The notes under the pieces were generated by a model. That model had not been told where the DNA came from and ran no database searches. It saw only the letters and a program-made list of their open reading frames with translations. This document shows positions 24,547 through 36,384 of a stretch of DNA of 64,000 nucleotides, in pieces. Made by a program: the position numbers and the translations under genes. Position 1 is the stretch's first letter, and the number at the start of each line of letters is the position of its first letter. The stretch is from Macrolepiota albuminosa (taxonomy: Eukaryota; Basidiomycota; Agaricomycetes; Agaricales; Agaricaceae). The DNA is taken from assembly GCA_027475525.1 (NCBI GenBank), contig JAMWFC010000117.1, positions 1,040,183 through 1,104,182 of the forward strand. The letters are read 5' to 3'.

Positions 24547-25078
24547 GCGGACCTTAGCGTAGATAGGCCGCTTTGTTCGTACATATTTTTGTCGCCGTGT
24601 TTGATATATCCTTGTCTTTGCCGCCTCCTTGCAGAGTGGACGGGTAAGTCTAGTAATCTAAGTTAGCGCAACAGCATGGAGCCAAGAGAGTAATTTGCCG
24701 CCTCCTTGCAGAGTGGACGGGTAAGTCTAGTAATCTAAGTTAGCGCAACAGCATGGAGCCAAGAGAGTAAAGTAAAGAGAAAGCAAGCAGCAAGCATTCT
24801 AAGATAGGGTTTTTAGCGATAGGAGTAGTATGAGAGGGACTTAGACAAATTTTGGGGAAAAAGGGAAACGCTCAGTAAATCATCATAGCGAAAAACCCTT
24901 TGGCGAGAGTTGCGCAGGGCGCTAAGCGTTGGCGACGCGCTAGCGCTGCGACTTGATTACATAAGGAATTGTCTGTGGAATATAGTACAGTAAGTATCGG
25001 CAAGAAAGATAAGTAAGGTAAGTAATAGAAACAAAGAGAGCTTATCAATATCATCTTTTCTAATTGTTTTCTTCTTCT
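24547..25078. other. Convergent spacer of element B
   Basis: Equivalent to 18321-18742 in A. No coding potential is seen. It includes one 77-bp duplication. Confidence 0.45.
24617..24770. repeat. 77-bp tandem duplication in element B, non-coding
   Basis: Copies start at 24617 and 24694, period 77, downstream of the antisense stop. Confidence 0.88.
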
Positions 25079-28000
25079 TCAAATCAGAGTCGGCAAGTCA
25101 TCATCATCCAATAATTCGGTTTCTTCAAGTTCTCTTAACTTGGCGGTGTCGATATCTAGCACTTCTAGCGGCAAGTCGATTTGTTCCCTGGCGAGATATG
25201 GTAATAGGCGAAAGGCGGCAACAGGTCGGTGTAGGACTGAACCATCTAATTCACAGAGCACGTAAGCGCCTCCACGGTTACGAGAGATAACTACCAAAGG
25301 TCCTAGATAGCGAGGGCGCATTTTCTTGTTGTATGAAGTTTTGATTTTGGAGTTGCGCATAAGTACTAGCGCGCCCCTCGGGAAGTTGTAATCTTTGATA
25401 GTGGCGCTATGCTCGGTCTCGAATCGTAATGCTGCTTGGCGACGTGCGCTAAAGACTACCTCGTGGAGTCGCTCCAAATCTTCTTTCCTTCGCTGGAGAT
25501 CAATTGCTCGTCTGGCGATAAGGTCGGTAGTCGCTAAGATACTGTTGGGCGCTGGCTGAAGGTAGGTCGCTTCTATAATGTCGGCAGGAAGTAACGGATG
25601 GGTGCCAGTAGCCGCGTAATAGGGAGAACAACCCATGCGCTTACGAATGGTAACTCTTTCCGACCAAAATACTGAGTAAGTCGCTTCACTCCAACGAGAC
25701 TCGTCGCCATCGACTGCCTTGAAGAGCGCTTGCCGAACATCAAAGTGTGGTCTCTCTACCAGGCCATTGGCGCGCTTGTTGTAGCCAGATACTCGAATGT
25801 GATGGATATTGTATTTCTTGGCGAGGTAAGTTAGCGCTTTGATAATGGGCGCACCGTTATCCGTGACGATTTCTCTTAGCGCTCCCCACCGGCAAATGAC
25901 ATCTTCAAATAGCCACTTGGCGACCGCCTCGGTATTCTCTCGTTGAAGCGTTTGAAATTCAGGCCAGTGGATTAGCAAGCAACGACCTTGAATGATGTAC
26001 TTGTAGCGACCAGACTTGGGCATATGCATGGTGTCGACGTAAATTTTGCTGAAGAGGGGAGCTGGCGTTGCAACGGTTGGCGGTATGAGCACTTGGCGCG
26101 TTTGTTGAATTTGGCAGAGGTGGCAAGTCCTGATGTACCAGGCGATGTCGGCGCTAGCGTGTGGCCACCAGAATCGCTCCAAAAGAGAGGCTCGGGTAGC
26201 ATACAGACCTCTGTGTCCTAGCTCGTCATGCATGGCGCGCAGGACTCGTAAGTGACTTTCTGGCTTGATGACCAGCTTGTGGGTGCCATCTCGATTTCGT
26301 CGCCAAAGTTGGTTGTCGGTAAAGAAGAAGCGGGTAGCGTATCGGATAAAAGTCGCGAACTGTTCGTCGGCAAGGCCTGCTGGGCGCTTGAGGTCTTGTA
26401 TCCATTTTTCAACTAGTAGCAAGCGGCTGTCTTCTGCTTTTGCCTTGGCGGATCGGGGAACAGCATCGTAGGTCAGGTTTTTGCTGTCCTCTCTTAGCGG
26501 ATGAGGTTCTTGTATGATTTTTACTGGTGGCGAGTCTTGACTGAAAATGCTTGCTGTATAGAAGGTAAGGGGTGCGCTAAAGGTCTCGGGGCGGTAAGGG
26601 ACAATGGGATGTAAAAATATGCTAGTAGGCTGTTGCCGTCGTAGTAGGGGGATGGGCTGTTGTATGAGGTGTACGAATCCATGTAAGCGGTCGATCCAGT
26701 CCTCGAAATCGCTATCAGCCTGTGGGTCCACTGCCGGGTCGCCAGGCTGCCGTGGTCGCCTAGAAAGTCCATCTGGTCCGTGGAAAGAGCTCTTGACGTG
26801 TACCAACTCAAAGTGAAACATGAGGATAGCGACTACCCACCGGTTCATACTAGCGGATGGCTGGATGTCGGGATTCTGCAGCATGCCTTTGATGTACCTA
26901 GCGTCGACCTCAACAATCAGGTTCTGCACGCCAATTAGATACATCTTTAGCGCTCGGAAGGCTTTGAACAATCCATAGAGCTCTAGCTTAGGCTGACTGT
27001 AGCGAGACTCTCTGTCGTTTAGCGTGATCGACCCAAAGCGGTTGTAGCATCGCTGTTTCCGATTGTCGCTAAGGCACTGGCACAAGAAGTAGCCAACAGC
27101 AATGTACGAGGTATCCACCGCCAAGATGACAGGATCGGCAGAGCTATAGTCGATGGGAACTAGGGGCTTGGCGTCCTGCAGAGCTTTTACCAAGTCTCGT
27201 TGAGCGGTAACCTGGTCTGGCCCAAATTCGAAGGGCTCGTTGGCGCGGGTGAGTCGGTTAAGGGCGTGTGCGCGATGGGCAAAGTTTTTGACGAATATCC
27301 TGAGAACGCCAACGGTGCCAAGAAATGCGCGAACTTCTGATAAGTCGCAGCAAGGACCCCAGCGCTCCAAGAGTGCCAGGCGAGATTCGTCGGGAACGCG
27401 ACCATCGGGAGTGCATATGTGACCAAGTATTTTGAACCTTGGTGCGCAAAGGAGGAGTTTGTGACCGCTAAAAGTCCCACTGCTATACTTCATATGCTGA
27501 AGCACTCGGTTGAGCAACTGGAAAAAGTCCCATAGCGCTAAGCGAATGTTGGAGTTGTCGGGATGGGTCGCCGGTAAGCCGTTTACGAGTCGCCAGTCTT
27601 TGGGACCTTTGACGCCAACGTCATCAATGAAGCTTAAGACGTTATGCGGTATCTCGGGTTGGAGGATGAAGGTGATGTCGTCATGGAATATGGGGACTGA
27701 GTTTGTCCAGCCCATCGGTAAGGTGACTAGGCGCAAGGCGCCAAACGGAGTTTGAAAGGTGGTGAGGTCACGGGAAGAGGGGTGTATCAAGCGTTCATCG
27801 TAGCCAACGTAGAGATCAAGAGTGGCGCCACGGATACGCCCGGCAAAGGACTCGGCAAAGTGGTCAGGAAAAGGCGGTACGCCAGAGTGTCGTATTGTAA
27901 CTCTATTCAGCGGCTCAAGGCTGTAGACTATACGTAGGTTGCCGTTCTTTTTGAGGACACAAAACCAACGAGAGCGGTAAGAACTATTTGAGGGCTCGTA

Positions 28001-28495
28001 GACGCCAGCCTGTATCTTGGTCCTAATAATCTGGCAGACCTCGGCTTTGATACCAGGCGGTAACGGTCGGTTGTGTTCAGTCCATGGCACATGAAGAATG
28101 GTCGGGATGACGACTGGCGGGAAGAAGTCCGTACGTAGGCTGCCGCGTTCTGAGTCCTCCCAAGCAAAGGCTTTATCCTGCTTAGCGACGAGATCGGTAA
28201 GGACATTCAACTCATCTTTGGTCAAAAATCCTGTGTCGTGCTCCTTGGCGAACTGCTGCTGGCGTTCTGCGGTAAAACGTCCTGTCGGCTGAAAGGGTGG
28301 CGGATTTGGTGATAAAGTCGGCATGTTGGCAAGAGGGTCGCCAATAATCTGGCGCTCGATTCTAAACGTCTCGGGAGAGTGCGTAGCAATGGGTTTTGTT
28401 TTAAGCGCAACTGGCTTATATTTCTTTTTAACTTGAACCCCTTTCCTTTTAGGAGCGTTAGCTTGGTTATAAACAGAGGTGGAAAGGGGAACTGT
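25079..28495 (-). CDS. Pol of element B (RT, RNase H, integrase), 5' end displaced by C
   Basis: About 1138 codons without a stop. Order: basic linker, RT (catalytic FIDD about 305 residues into the open frame), RNase H (AVDTSY...SRRP), integrase zinc finger and D,D,E core (YVDTM, VTDNG and LVERPH), then a C-terminal GPLVVISRNRGGAY domain. The beginning of pol lies beyond element C at 40221-40535. The open frame continues upstream into the LTR of C for about 16 codons, which is a chance fusion. The C-terminus ends six residues earlier than in A and D. The RT uses F-I-D-D in place of the common Y-x-D-D. Confidence 0.87.
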   Translation of the reverse strand, partial: TVPLSTSVYNQANAPKRKGVQVKKKYKPVALKTKPIATHSPETFRIERQIIGDPLANMPTLSPNPPPFQPTGRFTAERQQQFAKEHDTGFLTKDELNVLTDLVAKQDKAFAWEDSERGSLRTDFFPPVVIPTILHVPWTEHNRPLPPGIKAEVCQIIRTKIQAGVYEPSNSSYRSRWFCVLKKNGNLRIVYSLEPLNRVTIRHSGVPPFPDHFAESFAGRIRGATLDLYVGYDERLIHPSSRDLTTFQTPFGALRLVTLPMGWTNSVPIFHDDITFILQPEIPHNVLSFIDDVGVKGPKDWRLVNGLPATHPDNSNIRLALWDFFQLLNRVLQHMKYSSGTFSGHKLLLCAPRFKILGHICTPDGRVPDESRLALLERWGPCCDLSEVRAFLGTVGVLRIFVKNFAHRAHALNRLTRANEPFEFGPDQVTAQRDLVKALQDAKPLVPIDYSSADPVILAVDTSYIAVGYFLCQCLSDNRKQRCYNRFGSITLNDRESRYSQPKLELYGLFKAFRALKMYLIGVQNLIVEVDARYIKGMLQNPDIQPSASMNRWVVAILMFHFELVHVKSSFHGPDGLSRRPRQPGDPAVDPQADSDFEDWIDRLHGFVHLIQQPIPLLRRQQPTSIFLHPIVPYRPETFSAPLTFYTASIFSQDSPPVKIIQEPHPLREDSKNLTYDAVPRSAKAKAEDSRLLLVEKWIQDLKRPAGLADEQFATFIRYATRFFFTDNQLWRRNRDGTHKLVIKPESHLRVLRAMHDELGHRGLYATRASLLERFWWPHASADIAWYIRTCHLCQIQQTRQVLIPPTVATPAPLFSKIYVDTMHMPKSGRYKYIIQGRCLLIHWPEFQTLQRENTEAVAKWLFEDVICRWGALREIVTDNGAPIIKALTYLAKKYNIHHIRVSGYNKRANGLVERPHFDVRQALFKAVDGDESRWSEATYSVFWSERVTIRKRMGCSPYYAATGTHPLLPADIIEATYLQPAPNSILATTDLIARRAIDLQRRKEDLERLHEVVFSARRQAALRFETEHSATIKDYNFPRGALVLMRNSKIKTSYNKKMRPRYLGPLVVISRNRGGAYVLCELDGSVLHRPVAAFRLLPYLAREQIDLPLEVLDIDTAKLRELEETELLDDDDLPTLI

Positions 28496-28730
28496 TGTAA
28501 CGAAGTTACGAAGTTTAGAGAGCTTAGTGTGCACACACGACACTGAATCAGACCAGACCGGTCTATTGACAATGTAGTATACACGAAAAATAAGCTGCTT
28601 TGTAAGCAGCTGGGTAACTAATTATATACGAATGTAAATAATATTATATTATAATAAATATAATATAATATTTACTACTATACAGTAAGTAAAGCTATGT
28701 GGCCAACGCCACATAGCGGACTACGCTACA
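28496..28730 (-). repeat. 3' LTR of element C
   Basis: 235 bp, TGTAACG...CGCTACA. Its outer end folds as a small hairpin (GTAAC-GAA-GTTAC) and the middle is very AT-rich. A C-rich tract beside it (28731-28741, G-rich in the sense strand) is the probable polypurine tract. Confidence 0.9.
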
Positions 28731-28775
28731 CACCCCCCAATCAGACCGAGCTACGGTCTCGAGATAATACAACGG

Positions 28776-31700
28776 TCATGCCGTCGGTAAGTCTGGGACG
28801 GGGGCAATGGGAGAGTCCCCAGGCTCCCGGAATGGATCGGCAGTCGCGTCGTCCATGTCGTAGTCGAGGAGTTCATCCTCGGGTGCGGGCGCGTAAGAAG
28901 TGCCCGAAGGCCCTGCTACTGGCAGGGAATCGTCGTAGTCCCGGAGGGGGGACAGTGTAAGATTGGGGTCGATGGTCGACCCCGAGACGGTTGGTTGGGG
29001 ATCAGGCAGATCCCCGGTGTCGGACGGGTACTGGCGCGTCCAGATTTCGCGGGCATGAATGTCTTGCCCGATAGAGAGGTACATCCCCTTGGCAAGCGCG
29101 TCGTCGTATGCACGACGACTGTCCTGCTGCTGGAGCATCAGGCGTTGACGATCGCCGATGGTGGCCTCGCGCCACCCATCCCACTGAGGGATGGACTGGG
29201 GTGTACCGTAGTGATCGAGGCGTTGTAGCCTCTCGTCGTCGATAGCAGCCGCCTCGTTGTAGAGCCGGCTGTCGCTGAAGAATAGTAGTGATCGAGGCGT
29301 TGTAGCCTCTCGTCGTCGATAGCAGCTGCCTCGTTGTAGAGCCGGCTGTCGCTGAAGAATAGATGGGCCAAGTAGGTGACCCCATAAGTGTACGCATGGT
29401 CAGCCCAGCTGACCGGGATTTGATTGTGAAGAAGGACGCGTAACGCGTCCGAAGTGGAGAACACGGAAGCTGACGCTTCCGGAATGTCTACAGCCCGAAC
29501 CTCGAAGGTAGGGTCGTCGGCGTGGATGGGCTCAAAGACTCGCCCCGTGGCCGCCTCGTACTCGGCCACGGCCTCTTTATAGAGGCCTGGCCTGGCAAAG
29601 ACGTAGGCCAGGTACTTGTGTACCGTGGCCTTAGAGGGGCGGCTGGCGCTGAGGGCGCGTACAAGCGCAAACCCAAAGAGGCTGCGCCAATGAATGCGCA
29701 TGGCTCGGTCCATGGCCAGACCGGTCCACACATTGGACGTCCCAGGACGTCCATAGAGGAGGGCGTATGAGCCCAGGTAGTCCAAAGCAAATGGTTGCTT
29801 TGGATCAGGGGGGGTAAGGCCGACGAAGGCAATCTTCCCTTCCTCTTTGCGGCGATAGAGCCGCAACGGCACAATCATTCGCGGGAAACTCTCCCGCTCC
29901 TCTGGACTCGCGAAGGGTACCGCAATAGTCCTATACTCGACCTCGTCGAGTAAATGAGACATAGCTCTGTCTCGGGCCGTAGGGTGGCAGTTGAGCGCCA
30001 CCCGCTTGAATTCGTTGAGCAAGAGGTAGCCCAACTGACGCTGACGAAGCGGCGTAAACTGGTTGTTGACCAGTGCGTGAAGTCTGCGGACTTCTCGAGG
30101 ACTGCGGGGAAACCCGCGAGGTGCAACTTGGTACACCTTACTGTTGTGGGGCGTCGCGGCGGCGTTGCCCGGTTTGTCGTCCTCGAAGGACCTGGCTGCG
30201 CGGGCTTCTTGCCCGACGAAGATGGTATTGGTCATTGGCGACCAATAGAATTGGGGAGCCAACCCCGCACCAAAGAATGAGTTCTGGCGCTCAATAGTGT
30301 GATCACGGTAGATCACCACACTGAGCGCATCAGGGATGCGCCCGGTTTCGTCCTCAAGGAGGGCGGCCCCTCGTTTGGCGCTGTTCTGCGCCCGACGCTC
30401 CATCTTGGCTCGTCGATTGCTGTTGCGCCGTTCGCGCGCCATACGTTGTGCCGCCGTCTCGTGCGGCACTGGGGATTCCATACGAGCCTCTTCAGGCTCC
30501 TCATACCAATCGTCGTCGGAGGGAGGGGAAGGCAGCCCCTCCGGCTCCGACTTCTCAGATCGTGGGTCCATTGCCCACACACACCGCGGGAGTCGGGCTG
30601 GCAGGCCCTCTACCAGTATAGCGGGTAAAAAGGGGATGTTAGCCCCTGGGGCCCCTTTCGGGGCATCCTCGGGGAAGTGCACGTTGACGTAGGCGCGCAC
30701 TTCCGGTTGCTTACCCCGACGATCCTTTCGGGGTTGTGAGGCCTTGGCCTCAGTGGGGCGTGTGCTCACGCCCCTGGAACTCTGCTCCCCAGAGTACGTG
30801 GTGGATACCACAGATACTGGTCGCGAAGACGTGACTTTAGACGCGCCGCTGGCGAGGCGCTGGATAAGCCGGGGGGCGGCTGGAGCAGGAACATCTTCAT
30901 AAGGGAGGATGTCCCGTCCTAGACCGGCCTCCCGGCCGGGGGCAGCAACGCTCGACTTAATCGAGCGGGAGGGCGCGTCCTCCACTCCTTGCCGACGCGC
31001 CCTTTTGCTGGAGTCGGTGTCCCGACTCGGGGGTGTAGACTGCCGCTTACGAGCGGCCGAGAGGGCAAGGAGATCAGTTTTGCGCTGAGCGCGCATGTGA
31101 TCCATGTCGTCCATCATCCAGCAGATGAGGACGACTGCCTCCGCATCGCGGAGGAATGATGACTCTGCGGGTACATCGTACCCGTTATCTCCCAGTCGTT
31201 GGAGAAGGGTAGCCAGGACTAAGTCCTGGCTGTGAGTGGGCTTAACAGCCCGTGCTTTTCCTTTGTCGCGTCGAGGACGCGACTCTTCTTCCGAGCTGGG
31301 CTCGGATTGGTGCGGCATTTCCAGCCGCTGTAGCAAGGAGAGCTTGGCCAGGCTCTCTGTCGGCGCATCGGACGATGAACCGACGCTTCGTTCTGTATTG
31401 AGAGTTTCTGCTCTCTCAATGGCCGCGGTGGCCTGCACGAGGGATGCTTGGCGTCCCTCTAGATTATCGGTTGGTACTGTGGTCGACAGGGAAATTGACC
31501 GGCCTCCCTTGGCTTGCGACTCATGCGAGTCGCTGTACTGGGGCATTGCGCCCCAAGCCCCCATCCAAGCCGGGGGGTACGGCATCATTACGGGCACACC
31601 ACCCATCCCAGGGTAGTGCGCCGGGGCGGTAAACTGGGGAAAAGGATGTGTCCCCAGTTGCCCTGTTGCCGGTACAGGGGCAAGCTGCCTCCATGCCGAC

Positions 31701-32150
31701 GCTGCTTGGGGGCTGACTAGCCCTGTGTCCCCAGTTGCCCTGTTGCCGGTACAGGGGCAAGCTGCCTCCATGCCGACGCTGCTTGGGGGCTGACTAGCCC
31801 CCGTAGGCCTGTTGCTGGAATTGGCCCTCGGTGTGATGTGGCGCATAAGCGCCCGGTGCTGGTTGTTGGGGCTGATAGCCACCCGCAGGTGCGTTCTGGG
31901 GCATGAAGTTGCCCTGCATGGTTTGAAGTGGCGAATAGCCACTGATCACTGGCTGCTGCGGTGGGTAGCCCGCCGCTGGTTGTTGCTGCTGCTGTGGGAA
32001 GCCCACCGCCTGTTGCGATTGTCCCCACTGGGGCGCATTTTGGGTCAGCGGGGGAGCCATCTGCCCCCCCCCTTCAGCCGACGGTAAGACCGACGGCGTA
32101 CTCTCAAATTGCTGCTGCTGGTCACTCACGTCCACGGGCATGCTGTCCAT
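28776..32150 (-). CDS. Extra reading frame of element C downstream of integrase, unknown function
   Basis: The frame starts with a Gln/Pro-rich segment (MDSMPVDVSDQQQQ at 32150, TAG at 31794). It continues as a long open stretch (about 31740-29285), then after the 77-bp duplication to a stop at 28776, for about 1000 residues in all. Features in order: low-complexity Q/P/G region, Ser- and Arg-rich disordered region, an acidic segment, then a folded-looking region rich in Trp, Tyr and Leu (about 30300-29300). I recognise no known domain. It lies on the sense strand between integrase and 3' LTR, where some retroelements keep envelope-like or accessory genes, but no signal peptide or membrane segment is evident. 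Breaks fall at the 77-bp duplications and at one frame slip near 31790. Confidence 0.55.
29208..29361. repeat. 77-bp tandem duplication in the extra frame of C
   Basis: Copies 29208-29284 and 29285-29361, period 77, one mismatch. It breaks the extra reading frame. Confidence 0.9.
31647..31800. repeat. 77-bp tandem duplication near the 5' part of the extra frame of C
   Basis: Copies 31647-31723 and 31724-31800, period 77, no mismatch noted. Confidence 0.9.
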
Positions 32151-32253
32151 GGTTGGGGAAAAAAGGCGAAAAAGAAATTTCGCCTTTTAAGACGTGTTTC
32201 AGCCACAGCTGCTGACCAACTCAGCCAAGCCGCAATCGGCACTGCCGATCAAA

Positions 32254-34119
32254 TTAAGCGCCGGCACGCTTACTTAATTGATGTGGGCGCTTAACGCCCT
32301 TCAACTCCAAATAACGGTCAAGTGCCGCTAGCTTGGAGCAATGGGAGTGTGGCTCCCATGTTGTGTCCCCCAGGGACCATCGTACCTCAAACTCGAGCGT
32401 GTTATGCTCAGTCCACCGGTGCCCAATTATGCACTCGACGAACCATTCATCATCGTCTCGAGCCCCAAAATCATAGGGGCCCAGGGTCGCCCTGTTAGAG
32501 AACAGCGCATCGTCAGACGCGCTATAAGGTCGCAACAGCGATACATGAAACTTAGGAACGATGCGTCGTTCCTGTAATGCCAGAGGCAGCTCCAACACGT
32601 AGTTGGAGGTACTTGGCTCCGCGTCTAGGACGCGGTACGGGCCTACCCATTTCGGGCAGAGTTTACTCGCCTGTCCCTTCGGGAGCCTCAGATTACGCGT
32701 TGATAAGTATACCAACGCTCCTACAGCTATTGGCGGGTCTGTTCGCCTACGGTGATTGGCGTTCTTCGCCTGAAAGACTCGCGCCTCTATGATGGCGTCA
32801 TGCGCCGCCGCGATGTTCTCCAGGGCCTGCCTGGCGAACTCGACAACTCCACGGTGAGCTACCGTATCAGCACGAACTTCGTGCAGCATGGAGGGCAAGT
32901 ACCCTCCGTTGAGTTCAAAGGGCGCATACCCTGTGGTCTCCGAGATACTCGCGTTAATCGCGAACTCAGTGAGTGGACACCAGTCCACCCAGTCCCGTTG
33001 GTCAGGGCGAACAACTGCCCTCAAAATCTGACCTATACTGCGGTTAACCCGCTCTGTCTGCCCATCCGTCTGCGGATGGAAGGACGTCGACATGAGGAGT
33101 CGCGCTCCTAGCAGTTTGTGGAGTTCTCTCCACCATTGAGACGTGAACTTTGAGTCACGATTGCTCACAATGGTGCTAGGCAGCCCATGCAGCCTAACGA
33201 TCTCCCTCAGGTAGATCCACGACAGCTCCTTAGCCGTCAGCGTAGTTCGCACCGGTATGAGGTGCACCATGCTTGTCATACGACATATGACTACCCAGAG
33301 GTAATCGAACCCTCTGGACTCGGGAAAGGGACCTACGAAGTCCATTCCAATTGAGTCCCAGGGTTTCACCGGCACGGGTAGCTGGTGTAGCTTCCCGAGA
33401 GGGGATCCAGGGGGCAACTTTGCCCTCTGACACGCTGCGCAGGACGCGCAAAACTTAGTCACTTCTTGGGCCATACGTGGCCACCAATACCATCGCCGGA
33501 TGTAGCCCAATGTCCGGGCGGCACCAAAGTGCCCCACCAGGGCATGGGCCTGGTCCAAGACCCGCGTAACAATGGTACGCGTACGGGGGAGGCATACCAC
33601 TGCCACCCCTTGACGGTTCTCTGTCGTGATGAGTCCACCAGGCTCATGCCTGAACCGAGGATGGTCGTCAGGATTGGCAATTATCTCGGTGAAGAGAGGA
33701 TCATCGCCATAGTCCTGCACCACCTCCTGCCGGAAGTCGTCATTGACCAGGCTAGGATTATCTCGGTGAAGAGAGGATCATCGCCATAGTCCTGCACCAC
33801 CTCCTGCCGGAAGTCGTCATCGACCAGGCTAGGAGGCTGGATGAAGGCAATTCGCCTTCAAGCATCTCCGCAAGCGTAACGGGTACATCGTGGCGCTCGT
33901 GCTCCCTAGTGGATGCTGGGTCCACGGTTTCATGCTCCTTGAGCAACTGGGCGGCTACGTCCCGTTCTTCACGCTGCTCTCTGAGGCGAGTGCTTCGCCT
34001 CTGTTCATCGTCACGCATAGCGCGTACTTCCAGGACATGCTCTCTTCACGCTGCTCTCTGAGGCGAGTGCTTCGCCTCTGTTCATCGTCACGCATAGCGC
34101 GTACTTCCAGGACATGCTC
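32254..34119 (-). CDS. Integrase with chromodomain of element C
   Basis: The main open stretch is 33723-32254; the charged RNase H-integrase linker lies upstream to 34119. Visible are the zinc-binding region (H...H...C-x2-C, about 33600-33430), the core with D (GMDFVGP, about 33345), D (VSNRDSKF, about 33160) and E (DGQTERVNR, about 33060), and a C-terminal chromodomain (EVRW...TWEP, about 32440-32340). Chromodomains of this kind direct integration to methylated-histone chromatin in known chromoviruses. Two 77-bp duplications and a one-base slip near 33860 break the frame upstream. Confidence 0.85.
33680..33833. repeat. 77-bp tandem duplication before the integrase of C
   Basis: Copies 33680-33756 and 33757-33833, period 77, one mismatch (T/C). 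Confidence 0.9.
33966..34119. repeat. 77-bp tandem duplication at the end of RNase H of C
   Basis: Copies 33966-34042 and 34043-34119, period 77. Confidence 0.9.
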
Positions 34120-36384
34120 CTGAGCTCCTGGTATCGGTGGAGAGGTAAATCCTCTCCATCAGGGTCTATGCGGCAGTCTGCCTGCACATACTCATGAGGC
34201 TCGTGAGCCTCCCCGACTACATCACTCTCAAAGTAGCGTGACAAGCAGTCTGCCACTTTGTTGAGTTCACCTTTAACATAGGTGATGTCGAACTGGTATC
34301 TCGACATGTAGTCTATCCACCGTCGCTGACACGGCGACAAGTTCACCTGAGTTTTAAAGAACTCAAGGGCCTTGTGGTCCGTTATGATGTGGATGGGGTA
34401 TCCCATCAGCTTATCCTCCCACTTGAGGAGAGCCTCGAGTATGGCAAGAGTCTCCAACTCGTGCACCACATAGTTTTGCTGGGCCGTCGTGAACTTCTTC
34501 GACATGAACCCTGCTGGGCGGCACGTCTGCCAGCTGCTTCCCTGGCCGTACATGGCCCCGACGCCTGTCTTGGACGCGTCGCAAATGAGCCATATAGGCT
34601 CGTCCCGTCTAGGGTCGATTGGTCGAATCACCGGAGTCTTCGTACAGATCCGTTTGACCATCTCGAAGCACCGCTGGTGCAACGGCCTCCAATTGAACGG
34701 TGACCCGTTCTGCGTCATGGCCATAAGTGGCCCAGTATAGGCTGTGACATTGGGCAAGAAGCTCGATATGTAGTTGACAAGGCCAACGAATCGTTGGATG
34801 TCATTGTAGTTTCGGGGCGTGCGCCACTCCCAAATACGATCGAGCTTGTCCTGATCAGGGTGGATACCCCGCTCGTCTATGACATGCCCTAGGCAGTCTA
34901 TACTCTGAGCGTAGAGCTCACATTTTTTCCACTTCAAGTACAACTTGTACTTGCGCAGTCGTTCGAATACGACTCTGAGGTGCTGCTCATGCTCCTCCAT
35001 GGTATCCGAGTAGATGAATATGTCATCTAAGTAGACGTGCATGAAACGTCCTATTACGTCTCGGAAGATAGAGGTCATTAGCCTCTGGAAAGTTGCTGGA
35101 GCATTGCAGTCTCCAATCTGCATTATATTGCTCGTGAATGTACCCATGATCGACGCAAATACGGTCTTGGGTACGTCCTCGGTGCGAATGCGCACCTGCT
35201 TGTAAGCGTCAGTAAGGTCAATCTTCGAGCGATACTTCGCCCGAGCCACGTCTTCCCAGATCACCTCTTGATCTGGTAAAGGAGTTACATCCTTTATGGT
35301 ATTGTCATTGCGCTGACGCGCATCAAGAGCTGTTTGAAGGGTTCCATCCTTCTTCGGGATGCACAATAACGGTGCAGCTTGAGCGGTGGTGCATGGGGAC
35401 CACCATTGAGCATTCAAATAGCGATTAGTCTTATCGCGTAGTTGCTCCTGGAGGGCGCACGGACAGCGCGGCAAGTGGTACTTATACTGCTTGCTCTCGT
35501 CTATGAGATTAATCTCATGGTTCACCTCCCGCCATGGCGGCAGCTCCTCCTTGGTCCCGTTGACCATGTCGGCAAATTCTTCTTGCCATTGCTGACGCAA
35601 CCGAGGAATATCTTCGGCAGCTCCTCCTTGGTCCCGTTGACCATGTCGGCAAATTCTTCTTGCCATTGCTGACGCAACCGAGGAATATCTCCTCACGAAG
35701 GCTTGTCGCCTTCTGCTTCCCCTTCATGCGTACCGGGGGAAGTACTTCCACCGTCTCTGAGGGTGGCCGAGGCGGCGGTGCATACTGCTCGTGCATTGCG
35801 AGCACCCAATTGACACTGTCATCAGGTATATGTAGTCTCAGCGGAGCACCCGCTACCGCTGCCTTACAAGCCACAAGGCTTCTTTCCTCACGTACAAGCG
35901 AGTACGCTACGGATACCTCGTCCAGGGCTGGCTGGCGATACACTGGTTTGACGGTCATCCGTCTCTGGTGCGCATTTTGCGCACACGTGGCTGCCACCAG
36001 CTCGTTCCACTCTTGCGGCATTCGGGGGTCGTATGCCCAGTCGTACTCCGGTAGGGGAGCTGGTCGCTCCCATAGGGACCGTGTGTCCCCCTCTACTGAG
36101 GCTTCCGCCTCTCGGATGCTGTCTTTCAAGTCTTCCAACTTGACTCGTGAGGACGTAGGTGGGCATACATCCACTGAGTCCTCCCGTCGTCTCGCCTTTC
36201 GATGGTGTTTGTCCGGAGGCCTTGCGCCTCGAATCTCAGGAGCGATTATTTGCTCGTTGCTCCTCTTGGAGGTTTGATACTCCTCCTCGCTCATCATTAC
36301 CACGTTGTGGTCTGCTCTCAGTCCAGGCATAGCCTGCACTTCCTCCTTCACATCCTCCACGGCCGGCACTCTGCGCCGGCCAAG
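34120..36384 (-). CDS. Reverse transcriptase and RNase H of element C
   Basis: The RT-RNase H frame runs about 35690-34011 and contains LTDAYKQVRI, the catalytic VYLDDIFIYS (about 35030) and an RNase H with DASKTGVGA and THDKALEF-like motifs ending in VADCLSRY (about 34230). Upstream (36369-35515) is a charged linker region in another frame. The junction carries a 77-bp duplication and one further single-base slip near 35690, and a TGA at about 36385 separates the linker from protease. All are probably post-insertion damage or assembly error. Confidence 0.85.
35538..35690. repeat. 77-bp period duplication before the RT of C
   Basis: Copies start at 35538 and 35615, period 77, with 76 matching bases and a mismatch at the junction. 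Confidence 0.88.

Noticed and set aside
28496..28543. N-terminal residues of the 1154-codon frame of B as part of pol
   Set aside because: These codons lie in the LTR of element C and are joined to pol only by the insertion.
28620..28690. AT-rich palindromic tract as a replication origin or centromeric repeat
   Set aside because: It lies inside the LTR of element C and is repeated in the other LTR; nothing else supports such a role.
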